From Chloroflexota bacterium (GTDB lineage: Bacteria > Chloroflexota > Dormibacteria > Aeolococcales > Aeolococcaceae): a DNA stretch of 17,733 nt. Below, piece after piece: positions 1 to 6,044 of this stretch. The translations under genes were made by a program, and so were the position numbers. Numbering within the stretch: position 1 is the first letter of the stretch; every line of letters begins with the position of its first letter. The notes below the pieces were generated by a model. It ran no database searches. It was given only the letters and a program-made list of their open reading frames with translations, and was not told the origin of the DNA. Location of the stretch: positions 1 through 17,733 of the forward strand of contig VBHE01000064.1 in the NCBI GenBank assembly GCA_005889515.1, read 5' to 3'.

Positions 1-37
1 GGCGTCGCGTCAGCGAATCGTCGTCCTTGATGGTCAT
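1..37 (-). CDS. Possible 5' end of a gene cut by the left edge
   Basis: An ATG on the minus strand at 37 opens a frame of 12 codons (MTIKDDDSLTRR) that leaves the window. It is preceded by a purine-rich stretch (GGGG, then GGGGAAG directly before the ATG) that could act as a ribosome binding site, although the nearest G-run is very close to the start. It would be the next gene downstream of the CpaF-type ATPase, separated from it by a gap that contains a strong hairpin, so it may be a separate transcription unit. Twelve residues are too few to recognise a family. It could be a chance opening. Confidence 0.25.
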   Translation of the reverse strand, partial: MTIKDDDSLTRR

Positions 38-310
38 CTTCCCCAGCCCCCCAGTCATCTATGCATCGTGTCGTGGGACGGTGCGGGATTCGACGAGGCG
101 CGTCCCCGTCCGTCACTCGCCCGTATGCTCCGCCACCCCGGTTCGCGATCCGCGAAGAACCGGTTAGCAGCTGTGAAGAGCGCACCCGGCGCCGGAGGTC
201 GGTGGTCGCCGCCCGGGCGGTGGCAGCGTGCCACCGCCCGCGCGGGGCGGACCGGCGCCAGCGGAGACGGGCGCCGGGTCCGCGTGAGGAGGAGAGTGTC
301 TGTTCCGGGC
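38..310. other. Intergenic region with hairpin and palindrome
   Basis: No convincing gene is seen here. Open frames crossing it are Arg/Pro/Gly-rich in the way non-coding GC-rich DNA usually is. It holds a perfect 12-bp hairpin (214-240, listed separately) and a small palindrome at 142-156, TTCGCG-ATC-CGCGAA, of the size of a regulator binding site. The palindrome lies between the hairpin and the possible gene start at 37, so it would sit in that gene's promoter region. Confidence 0.5.
214..240 (-). terminator. 12-bp perfect hairpin downstream of the CpaF-type gene
   Basis: Arms 214-225 and 229-240 are exact reverse complements around a 3-base loop (GCG). The hairpin starts about 70 bases past the stop of the ATPase gene. 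There is no T-run on either side, so it is not a classical intrinsic terminator. It fits the G+C-rich hairpin-only type or a transcript-end stabiliser. Confidence 0.5.
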
Positions 311-1429
311 TCAGGCGGCCGCCAGGCGGGCGTCCGGGTAGAGCCGCGCCAGGCGCGGGGGGAGGAGGTGGCGCACCGGCAGGAAGGCGTCGAGCGAGCG
401 CGGGCGCACCCGGGTCGGCAGCAGCTCCTCGGTCCCGTCCCCGGAGAGCGAGGGCTGCATGGTGAAGATGTCCTGCATCGTCACCACCTCGCCCTCGCGG
501 CCGACGACCTCGGAGATCTGGACGACCTGTCGCTTGCCCTCGGCGCTACGGTCGAGGTGCACCATCAGGTGAAGGGCGCTGCCGATCTGGTCGCGGATCG
601 CGCGGTGCGGAACCTCGACGCCGGACATCAGGCAGAGGGTCTCGAGGCGCCCCAGGGCGTCGCGCGGGCTGTTGGCGTGCACGGTCGACATCGAGCCCTC
701 GTGGCCGGTGTTCATCGCCTGGAGCATGTCGAACGCCTCACCGCCGCGGCACTCGCCGACGACGATGCGGTCGGGGCGCATCCGCAGGCTGTTGCGCACC
801 AGGTCGCGGGTGGTGATCTGGTGGGTTCCGGTGGGGTCGGGCGGCCGGGTCTCGAGCCGGATCCAGTGGTTCTGATGGAGCTGCAGCTCGGCGGCGTCCT
901 CGATGGTGATGATCCGCTCCCCGCCGGGGATGAAGGCGCTGAGGACGTTGAGCATGGTCGTCTTGCCGGCGCCGGTGCGCCCGCTGATCATGATGGTCCG
1001 CCGGCTGATCACGCACGCGGCGAGGAAGTCGAGCGCCGGCTGGGTGATGCTCTTCGTCGCGACCAGGTCCTCGGCGTCGACCGCCTCGGCGCTGAAGCGG
1101 CGGATCGTCATCACCGGTCCGGACAGGCTCACCGGCGGCAGGATGGCGTTGACACGCGAGCCGTCAGGGAGGCGGGCGTCGAGCATCGGCTCGTCGCGGT
1201 TGACGTGGCGGCCGACATAGACCGCGATCTCCCAGATCAGCGACATCAGCTGGGCCTCGCTGTCGAAGACGGCGTCGGTCAGCAGCAGGTGCCCGGCGCG
1301 CTCGATCCAGATCTCGCGGTGGCCGTTCACCATGATCTCGGTGACGGCGGGGTCGCCCATGAGGCCGGCGAGGGGGCCGTAGTCGATGGCTGCGGTGTCG
1401 GCGGCTGCTTCGGCGGTGAAGAGGGACAT
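311..1429 (-). CDS. cpaF: CpaF/TadA-type secretion/pilus ATPase
   Basis: A 372-residue cytoplasmic hexameric ATPase of the type II/IV secretion family (CpaF/TadA), which powers assembly of Flp/Tad pili or related export systems. Visible are the N-terminal domain with the typical EIMVNG (31-36), Walker A GRTGAGKTT (150-158), Asp box TIEDAAELQL (175-184), Walker B-like RIVVGECRGGEA (221-232) and the His box TGHEGSMSTVHANS (241-254). I chose the ATG at 1429 because GGAG lies 7 bases upstream; an in-frame ATG 16 codons earlier has no binding site. Length is slightly short of classic CpaF (400-plus) because the N-terminal extension is small. No TadB/TadC, pilin or TadZ gene lies upstream on this strand, so it is either an orphan or the 3' member of a dispersed set; partners beyond the left edge cannot be excluded. 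Confidence 0.93.
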   Translation of the reverse strand: MSLFTAEAAADTAAIDYGPLAGLMGDPAVTEIMVNGHREIWIERAGHLLLTDAVFDSEAQLMSLIWEIAVYVGRHVNRDEPMLDARLPDGSRVNAILPPVSLSGPVMTIRRFSAEAVDAEDLVATKSITQPALDFLAACVISRRTIMISGRTGAGKTTMLNVLSAFIPGGERIITIEDAAELQLHQNHWIRLETRPPDPTGTHQITTRDLVRNSLRMRPDRIVVGECRGGEAFDMLQAMNTGHEGSMSTVHANSPRDALGRLETLCLMSGVEVPHRAIRDQIGSALHLMVHLDRSAEGKRQVVQISEVVGREGEVVTMQDIFTMQPSLSGDGTEELLPTRVRPRSLDAFLPVRHLLPPRLARLYPDARLAAA

Positions 1430-1540
1430 TGGTGTGCTCCACAGGGTGCCCGTGGGGTCAGTTCGGGCGGAGCACAAGCCTCGGCGGTGACGCGGTTCGG
1501 GTCAACCAACGCCTGTGAAGGGATGTCAACCCATACTGCT

Positions 1541-1572
1541 CCTTGACAACTCTCGACAGAAGTTCGTTGGCG
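1541..1572 (+). repeat. Copy 1 of a 32-base intergenic element
   Basis: This AT-richer stretch matches 23 of 32 bases, without gaps, with 7241-7272 in the same orientation. Shared blocks are CCTT, ACAACTC, ACA and TTCGTTG. It lies between the cpaF start and the 3' end of the 153-residue gene. AAC and CGTT are separated by 14 bases in both copies, a layout reminiscent of ECF-type promoter elements, but that reading is speculative. No convincing plus-strand gene follows this copy. Confidence 0.4.
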
Positions 1573-1628
1573 TCACGCCGCCGTCGCCTCAGAGTTCGGG
1601 GTGCAGCACGTGGAACCCGACCCGCTGA

Positions 1629-1669
1629 GGGGAGGAGGTGCTCCGGTCTCGACCCCGGAGCGCCTCCCC
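1629..1669 (-). terminator. Bulged hairpin after the 153-residue gene
   Basis: The arms GGGGAGG...CTCCGG and CCGGAG..CCTCCCC (1629-1646 and 1655-1669) pair with a short asymmetric bulge around an 8-base loop. The hairpin begins 5 bases past the stop of the minus-strand gene ending at 1674. No T-run follows, so the terminator role is inferred from position and strength. Confidence 0.45.
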
Positions 1670-1673
1670 TTCT

Positions 1674-2135
1674 CTACCCGTCGGTCGGGCGCGGCCAGAG
1701 GTCGCGGCGGGTCAGCCGCCAGCGCACCGGATCACCGTCCTCACGCTCGGCGATGTAGACGGGAGCCTCGCGGTTGTAGCGGATGAGCATGCGGCCGTCG
1801 CCGGGCTCCTCGACGATGTCCCACGCCCATTCGTTGACCGTCACCTTCGGCGCCGCGCCGGGCCGGTCCTTGAGCGGGCGCAGCTCGCAGCCGTCGGCGC
1901 CACCGCCCTCGATGAGGCTGTACCAGGGCTGGCCGAAGGAGCGGGGCGGGGGCACGCGCAGCGGGGTCTTGCCGGCGAGCAGGCGGCGCAGAAGAGCGCT
2001 GTGGCCGATCGCGTCCACCAGCTCGGCGTAGGAGGTGGGCGCGGGATGCCCGCTCCGCTCCCGGATCCGCAGCCAGCGGACGACGCTGTCGACCGCCTTG
2101 CGCTCGTCGGACTTTCGCTCGTCCATCCCCGCCAT
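1674..2135 (-). CDS. Unrecognised 153-residue protein
   Basis: I do not recognise the family. The protein is soluble-looking, without a signal peptide or membrane segment. It has a charged N-terminus (MAGMDERKSDERKAVD), a basic helical stretch ending near residue 60 (LLRRLLAGKTPLRVP), and a C-terminal half rich in Trp, Asp and Arg that ends in WRLTRRDLWPRPTDG. The ATG at 2135 has GGGA 6 bases upstream; the ATG three codons later (2126) has its G-run directly adjacent, so the first is preferred. It stands alone on its strand, divergent from the diguanylate cyclase gene, with a 287-bp shared upstream region. Codon use looks like that of its neighbours, and the frame is open with a hairpin after the stop, which supports a real gene. 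Confidence 0.7.
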   Translation of the reverse strand: MAGMDERKSDERKAVDSVVRWLRIRERSGHPAPTSYAELVDAIGHSALLRRLLAGKTPLRVPPPRSFGQPWYSLIEGGGADGCELRPLKDRPGAAPKVTVNEWAWDIVEEPGDGRMLIRYNREAPVYIAEREDGDPVRWRLTRRDLWPRPTDG

Positions 2136-2171
2136 GGTCGGTCCCGGTCAGGCTGCGGGCGGCGTCGAAGT

Positions 2172-2192
2172 GGTCACGGGCCGGATGTGACC
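2172..2192. promoter_or_regulatory. Inverted repeat, possible operator
   Basis: GGTCAC (2172-2177) and GTGACC (2187-2192) are exact inverted repeats with a 9-base spacer, 37 bases upstream of the start of the 153-residue gene and inside the divergent intergenic region. Size and placement fit a dimeric regulator site. No regulator gene is adjacent, and a weak RNA hairpin is equally possible. Confidence 0.3.
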
Positions 2193-2259
2193 GGGCGCCG
2201 GGCCGGTGACGGGGGTGTTACCGGTGCCGGCCGGGCCGCCTGGGAGAGCTGGGCGCCGA

Positions 2260-2404
2260 AGCTCGAGACCGCCTCGAGCTCCTGGCGGCCGCGAAGTGGC
2301 CGATCGCAGCACACGCACGTCGCATCGCCGCCAGGAAGGCGTTGCCGGGCCGTCTCCCTCACCGGACGTCGCAACCGAAAGAATTGCGATGCCCGCCTGG
2401 CGGC
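2260..2404 (+). promoter_or_regulatory. Structured leader of the diguanylate cyclase gene
   Basis: Several exact pairings are visible. AGCTCGAG/CTCGAGCT (2260-2267 and 2273-2280) form an 8-bp hairpin with a 5-base loop. CCTGGCGGC (2281-2289) pairs with GCCGCCAGG (2327-2335). The same CCTGGCGGC recurs at 2396-2404, so it competes for the same partner. TCGCAA/TTGCGA (2369-2374 and 2384-2389) form a small hairpin. The second competing copy ends 4 bases before the likely ribosome binding site GAGGA (2409-2413). The layout resembles an attenuator or riboswitch-like switch, but I could not match it to the known c-di-GMP riboswitch consensus sequences. Confidence 0.4.
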
Positions 2405-2422
2405 CCCCGAGGACCCAGCCCC

Positions 2423-3982
2423 ATGGCCGACCCCCCGTCCGGATCCCGTCGCGACCGCGGCTTCGCCGTCGCCGTCGCGGCGACGGTGCTCGTCTGCGCC
2501 GGCTTCATGGTCTGGATGCTCACCAACCTCGGCGGCGACCGGACGACGGTCTGGTTCGACGACCTCGGCGAGCTCGTCGCCGCCCTGCTCGCGGGGAGCG
2601 CCTGCCTCGCCGCGGCCCGGCACGCATCCGGGCCGGGACGCCGCGCCTGGGCGCTGATCGCGGCCTGGGCGCTGTGCTGGGCGCTGGGCGAGGCGGTGTG
2701 GTCCTGGTACGAGCTGGTCCGGAACGTCCCCACGCCCTTCCCGTCGCTCGCCGACGCGGGCTTCCTCGGCGCCATTCCCTTCGCCGTCGCCGGGGTGCTC
2801 AGCTTCCCCGGCGCCGCGGCCCGCGGGCGGGCGCGGCTGCGCCTGTTCCTCGACGGCCTCACCATCGCCAGCGCGCTGCTCTCGGTGAGCTGGGCCACGG
2901 TGCTCGGCCGGGTCTACGCCAGTGGTGGGGACTCGCTGCTCTCGACGGCCCTCAGCCTCGCCTACCCGATCTCCGACGTGGCGATCGGCACGATGCTCCT
3001 GGTGCTCGCCATGCGCACCGCCCGCGGTGGCCAGTCGGCGGTCATCCTGCTCACCCTCGGGCTGGGCGTCACCGCGATCGCCGACAGCGCCTTCGCCTAC
3101 CTGACCGCCGCCGGCACCTACGGCAGCGGCAACTGGATCGACTCCTTCTGGGTGGGGGGCTTCCTGCTCGTCGGGCTCGCCGCGCTGCGCTCCCTCCGCC
3201 ACCCGGTCGTCGCTGCCGCCGAGCGGGGGGCGCCGCGCTCGCGGCTCTACCTCCCCTACATCCCGGTCGGGGTCGCCCTCGTCCTCGCCGTCGACGAGGA
3301 GTTCCACGGTGGGAACCTGGGCAGGTTCCTCTTCGTCACCATGCTCGTCCTCATCGTCGTCGTCGTCGCCCGCCAGGTCCTCACCCTCTCCGACAACGCC
3401 GAGCTCATCCGCCGCCTCAGCGACCGCGAGCGCCAGCTCGAGTACCAGGCGAGCCACGACCCGCTCACCGACCTCGCCAACCGGGTGCGGTTCTACGAGC
3501 GGGTGACCCGGGCGCTCGCGGTGGCGAGCCCCTGGCGCCAGCCGTCCTCGGTCGCGGTGCTCTTCATCGACCTCGACGACTTCAAGGACGTCAACGACCG
3601 GCTCGGCCACCAGGTCGGCGATCAGCTGCTCGAGGCCGTCGCCGACCGGCTGCGGCGCTGCGTCCGCCCCTCCGACGTCCCCGCCCGGCTCGGCGGCGAC
3701 GAGTTCGCGGTGCTCGTCACCGAGGTGCGCAGCACCCAGGAGCTCATGGGCATCGCCGAGCGGATCCTCGACGCGCTCCGCGCCCCGGTGGTGCTCGCCG
3801 GGCAGTGCCTGGTCTCCCCTCAGGGGACGATCGGCGTCGCCATCGCCGAGACCCCGCAGATCGGCGCCAACGAGCTGCTCCGCCGCGCCGACGTCGCGAT
3901 GTACGCCGCCAAGGCGCGGGGGAAGGGCGTCACCGGGGTCTACGAGGCCAGCCTGGAGATGGCGGTCCAGCTTCTCGCCTGA
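2423..3982 (+). CDS. Membrane-bound GGDEF diguanylate cyclase
   Basis: A 519-residue protein predicted to make cyclic di-GMP from two GTP at the membrane. About eight to ten hydrophobic segments fill residues 12-320. A short helical stretch (about 325-343) then leads into a GGDEF domain (about 344-510). The domain has DPLTDLANR (346-354), FIDLDDFKDVND, an intact GGDEF (424-428) and an inhibitory-site RxxD (R415-D418) exactly five residues before it. The enzyme should therefore be active and product-inhibited. The N-terminal part is a MASE-like multispanning sensor whose ligand is unknown. The ATG at 2423 is chosen because GAGGA lies 9 bases upstream and the hydrophobic region begins soon after; an in-frame ATG 27 codons earlier lies in the structured leader. 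The gene converges on murE. Confidence 0.92.
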   Translation: MADPPSGSRRDRGFAVAVAATVLVCAGFMVWMLTNLGGDRTTVWFDDLGELVAALLAGSACLAAARHASGPGRRAWALIAAWALCWALGEAVWSWYELVRNVPTPFPSLADAGFLGAIPFAVAGVLSFPGAAARGRARLRLFLDGLTIASALLSVSWATVLGRVYASGGDSLLSTALSLAYPISDVAIGTMLLVLAMRTARGGQSAVILLTLGLGVTAIADSAFAYLTAAGTYGSGNWIDSFWVGGFLLVGLAALRSLRHPVVAAAERGAPRSRLYLPYIPVGVALVLAVDEEFHGGNLGRFLFVTMLVLIVVVVARQVLTLSDNAELIRRLSDRERQLEYQASHDPLTDLANRVRFYERVTRALAVASPWRQPSSVAVLFIDLDDFKDVNDRLGHQVGDQLLEAVADRLRRCVRPSDVPARLGGDEFAVLVTEVRSTQELMGIAERILDALRAPVVLAGQCLVSPQGTIGVAIAETPQIGANELLRRADVAMYAAKARGKGVTGVYEASLEMAVQLLA

Positions 3983-3986
3983 GGCC

Positions 3987-4008
3987 ACCGCCAGGAGCGC
4001 TGGGCGGT
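3987..4008. terminator. Hairpin between convergent genes
   Basis: ACCGCC (3987-3992) and GGCGGT (4003-4008) pair around a 10-base loop in the 30-bp gap between the diguanylate cyclase and murE stops. The location suggests a shared bidirectional terminator, but the stem is short and there is no T-run. Confidence 0.35.
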
Positions 4009-4012
4009 CGCA

Positions 4013-5527
4013 TCAGGCCCCGTGGTCGCCGAGCCAGCGCCGCACCGCCTCCTCGGCGGCGGCGCGCTCGTCCCAGGGCACGCTCCCCGCGGCGGTGAGG
4101 ATGCAGCTCTCGTGGCCCTTGCCGGCGAGCAGGACGGTGTCGCCGGGCAGAGCGCTCGCGATCGCCTGCGCGACCGCGAGCGCCCGGTCGGGCACCACGA
4201 AGAGGTTGTCCCCGCGGCGCATCCCCGCCTCGAGGGCCCCGGCGGCGATCTCCTCGAGGATCTGCTCGCGATCCTCCCGCCGGGGGTCCTCGTCGGTGAG
4301 CACCGCGGCGTCGGCGAGCCGCCCGGCGACCGCCCCCATCGCCGGGCGCTTCTCGGCGTCGCGCTCGCCCGCCGACCCGAAGACCGCCCAGAGCCGCCCC
4401 GAGGTCGCCGCCCGGAGCTCGCCGAGCACGCTGCGCAGCGCCTCGGCGGTGTGGGCGTAGTCGATGACCACGCTGAAGGGCTGGCCGAGGTCGACCCGCT
4501 CCATGCGGCCGCCGACCCGGTCGAGGCGCTCCAGCCCGGCGACCGCCCCGTCGAGGGGGGCGCCGCCGGCGCACGCGGCGCCGAGGGCGGCGAGGGCGTT
4601 GGCGGCGTTGAAGCGGCCGGCCAGACGGAGGCCGAGCTCGACGGGCCCCCAGGGTGTCTCCGCGGCCAGCCGGACGCCCCCCGGCCCCGCCTCGACCCGG
4701 GTGGCGCGGAGGTCGGCGCGGGCCGCGCCGGCGGCGCTGTAGACGAGGCGCCGGGCGACCGGGACGCCGCCCAGGCGGGCCATTCCGAAGGGGTCATCGC
4801 CGTCGAGGACCGCCAGCCCGTCACCCCGAGCCGCCACCCTCTCGGCGAGCCGTGCCTTGGCTTCGCGATAGGCCTCGCGGCTGCCGTGGAAGTCGAGGTG
4901 CTCGCTGGTGATCCGGGTGTAGACCGCGGCGTCGACGTCGACCTCGTCGACCCGGTTGAGCTCCAGGGCGTGGCTCGAGACCTCCAGGGCGACGTGGCTG
5001 CAGCCCGCCGCGAGCACCGCGGCGAGCCGCTCCTGGAGATCGGCGGACTCCAGGGTGGTCTGACGCAGCGCGTTCGGCTCGACCCGGTCGAGGGTGCGGA
5101 AGTCGACCGTGCTCAGCGCGGCGGCGGCGACCCCCGCCCCCCGCCAGGCGGCGTGGAGCATGGTCACGGTGGTCGTCTTCCCGTCGGTGCCGGTGACCCC
5201 GGCGACACTGAGCCGCCGCGAGGGGTCGCCGCAGAGCCGGGCGGCGAGCGGGGCGAGGGCGGCGCGGCTGTCGGGCACGAGCACCAGTGGGGTTCCCTCG
5301 GGCACCTCCGGCGACGGCGGGCGCTCGGCGACAACGGCGACGGCGCCACGGCCGACCGCGTCGAGAGCGTGGGCGTGGCCATCGGTCCGGGTGCCACCGA
5401 TGGCGACGAACAGGGTTCCGGGCCCCGCCTCGCGGGAGTCGTAGACCGCCCGCTCGACGGGCGGGTCGGCGATCCCGGGCGGGACCTCGAGCCCGGCGGC
5501 GGCGAGCAGGGCGTGGAGCGGGATCAC
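4013..5527 (-). CDS. murE: MurE, UDP-MurNAc-tripeptide synthetase
   Basis: A cytoplasmic ATP-dependent Mur ligase that adds the third residue, a diamino acid, to UDP-MurNAc-L-Ala-D-Glu in peptidoglycan synthesis. The protein has 504 residues, the usual length. Visible are the N-terminal substrate domain (SREAGPGTLFVA, 31-42), the ATP loop GVTGTDGKTTT (110-120), LEVSSHAL (181-188), a Lys in YREAKARL (224), the H-containing DYAHT (356-360), and the C-terminal specificity loop TDEDPRRED (411-419) and GKGHE (469-473). The start must be GTG at 5527: no other canonical start precedes the domain before the upstream gene's coding region. It lies 23 bases after the stop of a 46-residue membrane protein, so the two probably form an operon. 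No other mur or dcw genes are adjacent, which is unusual for MurE. Confidence 0.96.
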   Translation of the reverse strand: MIPLHALLAAAGLEVPPGIADPPVERAVYDSREAGPGTLFVAIGGTRTDGHAHALDAVGRGAVAVVAERPPSPEVPEGTPLVLVPDSRAALAPLAARLCGDPSRRLSVAGVTGTDGKTTTVTMLHAAWRGAGVAAAALSTVDFRTLDRVEPNALRQTTLESADLQERLAAVLAAGCSHVALEVSSHALELNRVDEVDVDAAVYTRITSEHLDFHGSREAYREAKARLAERVAARGDGLAVLDGDDPFGMARLGGVPVARRLVYSAAGAARADLRATRVEAGPGGVRLAAETPWGPVELGLRLAGRFNAANALAALGAACAGGAPLDGAVAGLERLDRVGGRMERVDLGQPFSVVIDYAHTAEALRSVLGELRAATSGRLWAVFGSAGERDAEKRPAMGAVAGRLADAAVLTDEDPRREDREQILEEIAAGALEAGMRRGDNLFVVPDRALAVAQAIASALPGDTVLLAGKGHESCILTAAGSVPWDERAAAEEAVRRWLGDHGA

Positions 5528-5550
5528 GAGCCTGGAGGGTAGCCGCCCGC

Positions 5551-5691
5551 TCAGCGGGTGAGCACGGCGACGAGGACGAGGCCGCCGACGAGGAGCACGA
5601 CCAGGGTGCCGCAGCAGAAGACCTCGAACCACCCGCCGGGCCGCGGGGTGGGGACCGGCTCGGGCAGTTCGTCGTCGAAGCGCCTGCTCAC
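5551..5691 (-). CDS. 46-residue single-span membrane protein
   Basis: A GTG at 5691 with AGGAG 8 bases upstream opens a 46-residue frame. The first 20 residues are acidic and proline-rich (DDELPEPVPTPRPGG). Then WFEVFCC (21-27) leads into a transmembrane helix of Leu, Val and Gly (about 28-44), ending in TR. The likely topology is N-terminus inside or outside with a short tail. The two adjacent cysteines at 26-27 sit at the membrane edge. I recognise no family. Its stop lies 23 bases before the murE start on the same strand, suggesting co-transcription and perhaps an envelope-related role, which is inference. The frame extends further upstream without a stop, but that part is Pro/Arg-rich and looks non-coding; the strong binding site decides the start. 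Confidence 0.6.
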   Translation of the reverse strand: MSRRFDDELPEPVPTPRPGGWFEVFCCGTLVVLLVGGLVLVAVLTR

Positions 5692-5699
5692 GCCGTCAG

Positions 5700-5739
5700 C
5701 TCCTGGGTGCGGGCCGGGCGGCGCCCCCGCCGCCGGCCC
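5700..5739 (-). promoter_or_regulatory. Leader hairpin plus ribosome binding site of the 46-residue gene
   Basis: AGGAG occupies 5700-5704 on the minus strand, 8 bases before the GTG. Six bases upstream of it, arms 5711-5722 and 5729-5739 form an 11-bp stem with one bulged base and a 6-base loop (GGGGGC in the transcript). A hairpin this strong next to the binding site could modulate ribosome access or end transcription early. Confidence 0.5.
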
Positions 5740-6044
5740 GCAGCGGCGTCCTCCCGGCTTCGGGGGACGCGGAGAAGGAGAGGATGGCGCGGGCGCCGCG
5801 GCCGGGACCGCCGTCGCGTGCCACCCGAAGGCGACACTTTCCCTCTCTCTGCGACGCGGTGCAGTCTCGAAGCACTCCCGGCACTTCGAGGAACCGGCCG
5901 GCGCCACGCCCAGCGCCTGACCAAGAGAACGGTGCCGCGTACGTGTTCCTTGCGCTTCGTGGGGATCGGCCCCCGTTTGATCTCCGGCGGGGCATGGTAG
6001 GGTGATTGTTGACTTTCTCGATCCACAAGCCGAGGCCAGTTCCC
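5740..6044. other. Divergent intergenic region between the murE unit and the moeB-type gene
   Basis: I see no convincing gene. Frames through it are Arg/Pro-rich with no family resemblance. It includes an inverted repeat CTCGAAG/CTTCGAG (5866-5872 and 5884-5890, 11-base spacer), a likely plus-strand promoter near 5976-6003, and the untranslated leader of the gene starting at 6045. No clear minus-strand promoter for the murE unit could be picked out. Confidence 0.5.
5976..6003 (+). promoter_or_regulatory. Candidate promoter of the moeB-type gene
   Basis: TTTGAT (5976-5981) and TAGGGT (5998-6003) are spaced by 16 bases. The -10 fits the loose TAnnnT pattern. Transcription would start near 6010, giving a leader of about 35 bases to the ATG at 6045. 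The call rests on spacing and position only. Confidence 0.35.

Noticed and set aside
68..1546. Long plus-strand frame opposite the CpaF-type gene
   Set aside because: Its His/Val/Asp/Gly-rich composition is the usual antisense shadow of a GC-rich gene; the minus strand has all ATPase motifs.
2310..2422. c-di-GMP riboswitch (GEMM type) before the diguanylate cyclase
   Set aside because: ACGCAC and a GAAA-containing loop are present, but the conserved GGGCAAACC-like segment, paired GNRA/receptor arrangement and ACGCAAAGCC core are missing. Kept only as an unassigned structured leader.
2174..3988. Long minus-strand frame opposite the diguanylate cyclase
   Set aside because: It is Glu/Asp/Gly/His-rich antisense without family motifs; the plus strand encodes clear GGDEF motifs and membrane segments.
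5692..5907. Longer version (118 residues) of the 46-residue membrane protein
   Set aside because: The added N-terminus is Pro/Ala/Gly-rich, would translate through a strong GC hairpin, and has no clear binding site, whereas GTG at 5691 has AGGAG at ideal spacing.
5784..6005. Plus-strand 73-residue frame with a GGAG-like stretch before its ATG
   Set aside because: The product is Arg/Pro-rich with no hydrophobic core or motif, the spacing to the start is too short, and it overlaps the likely promoter of the next gene.
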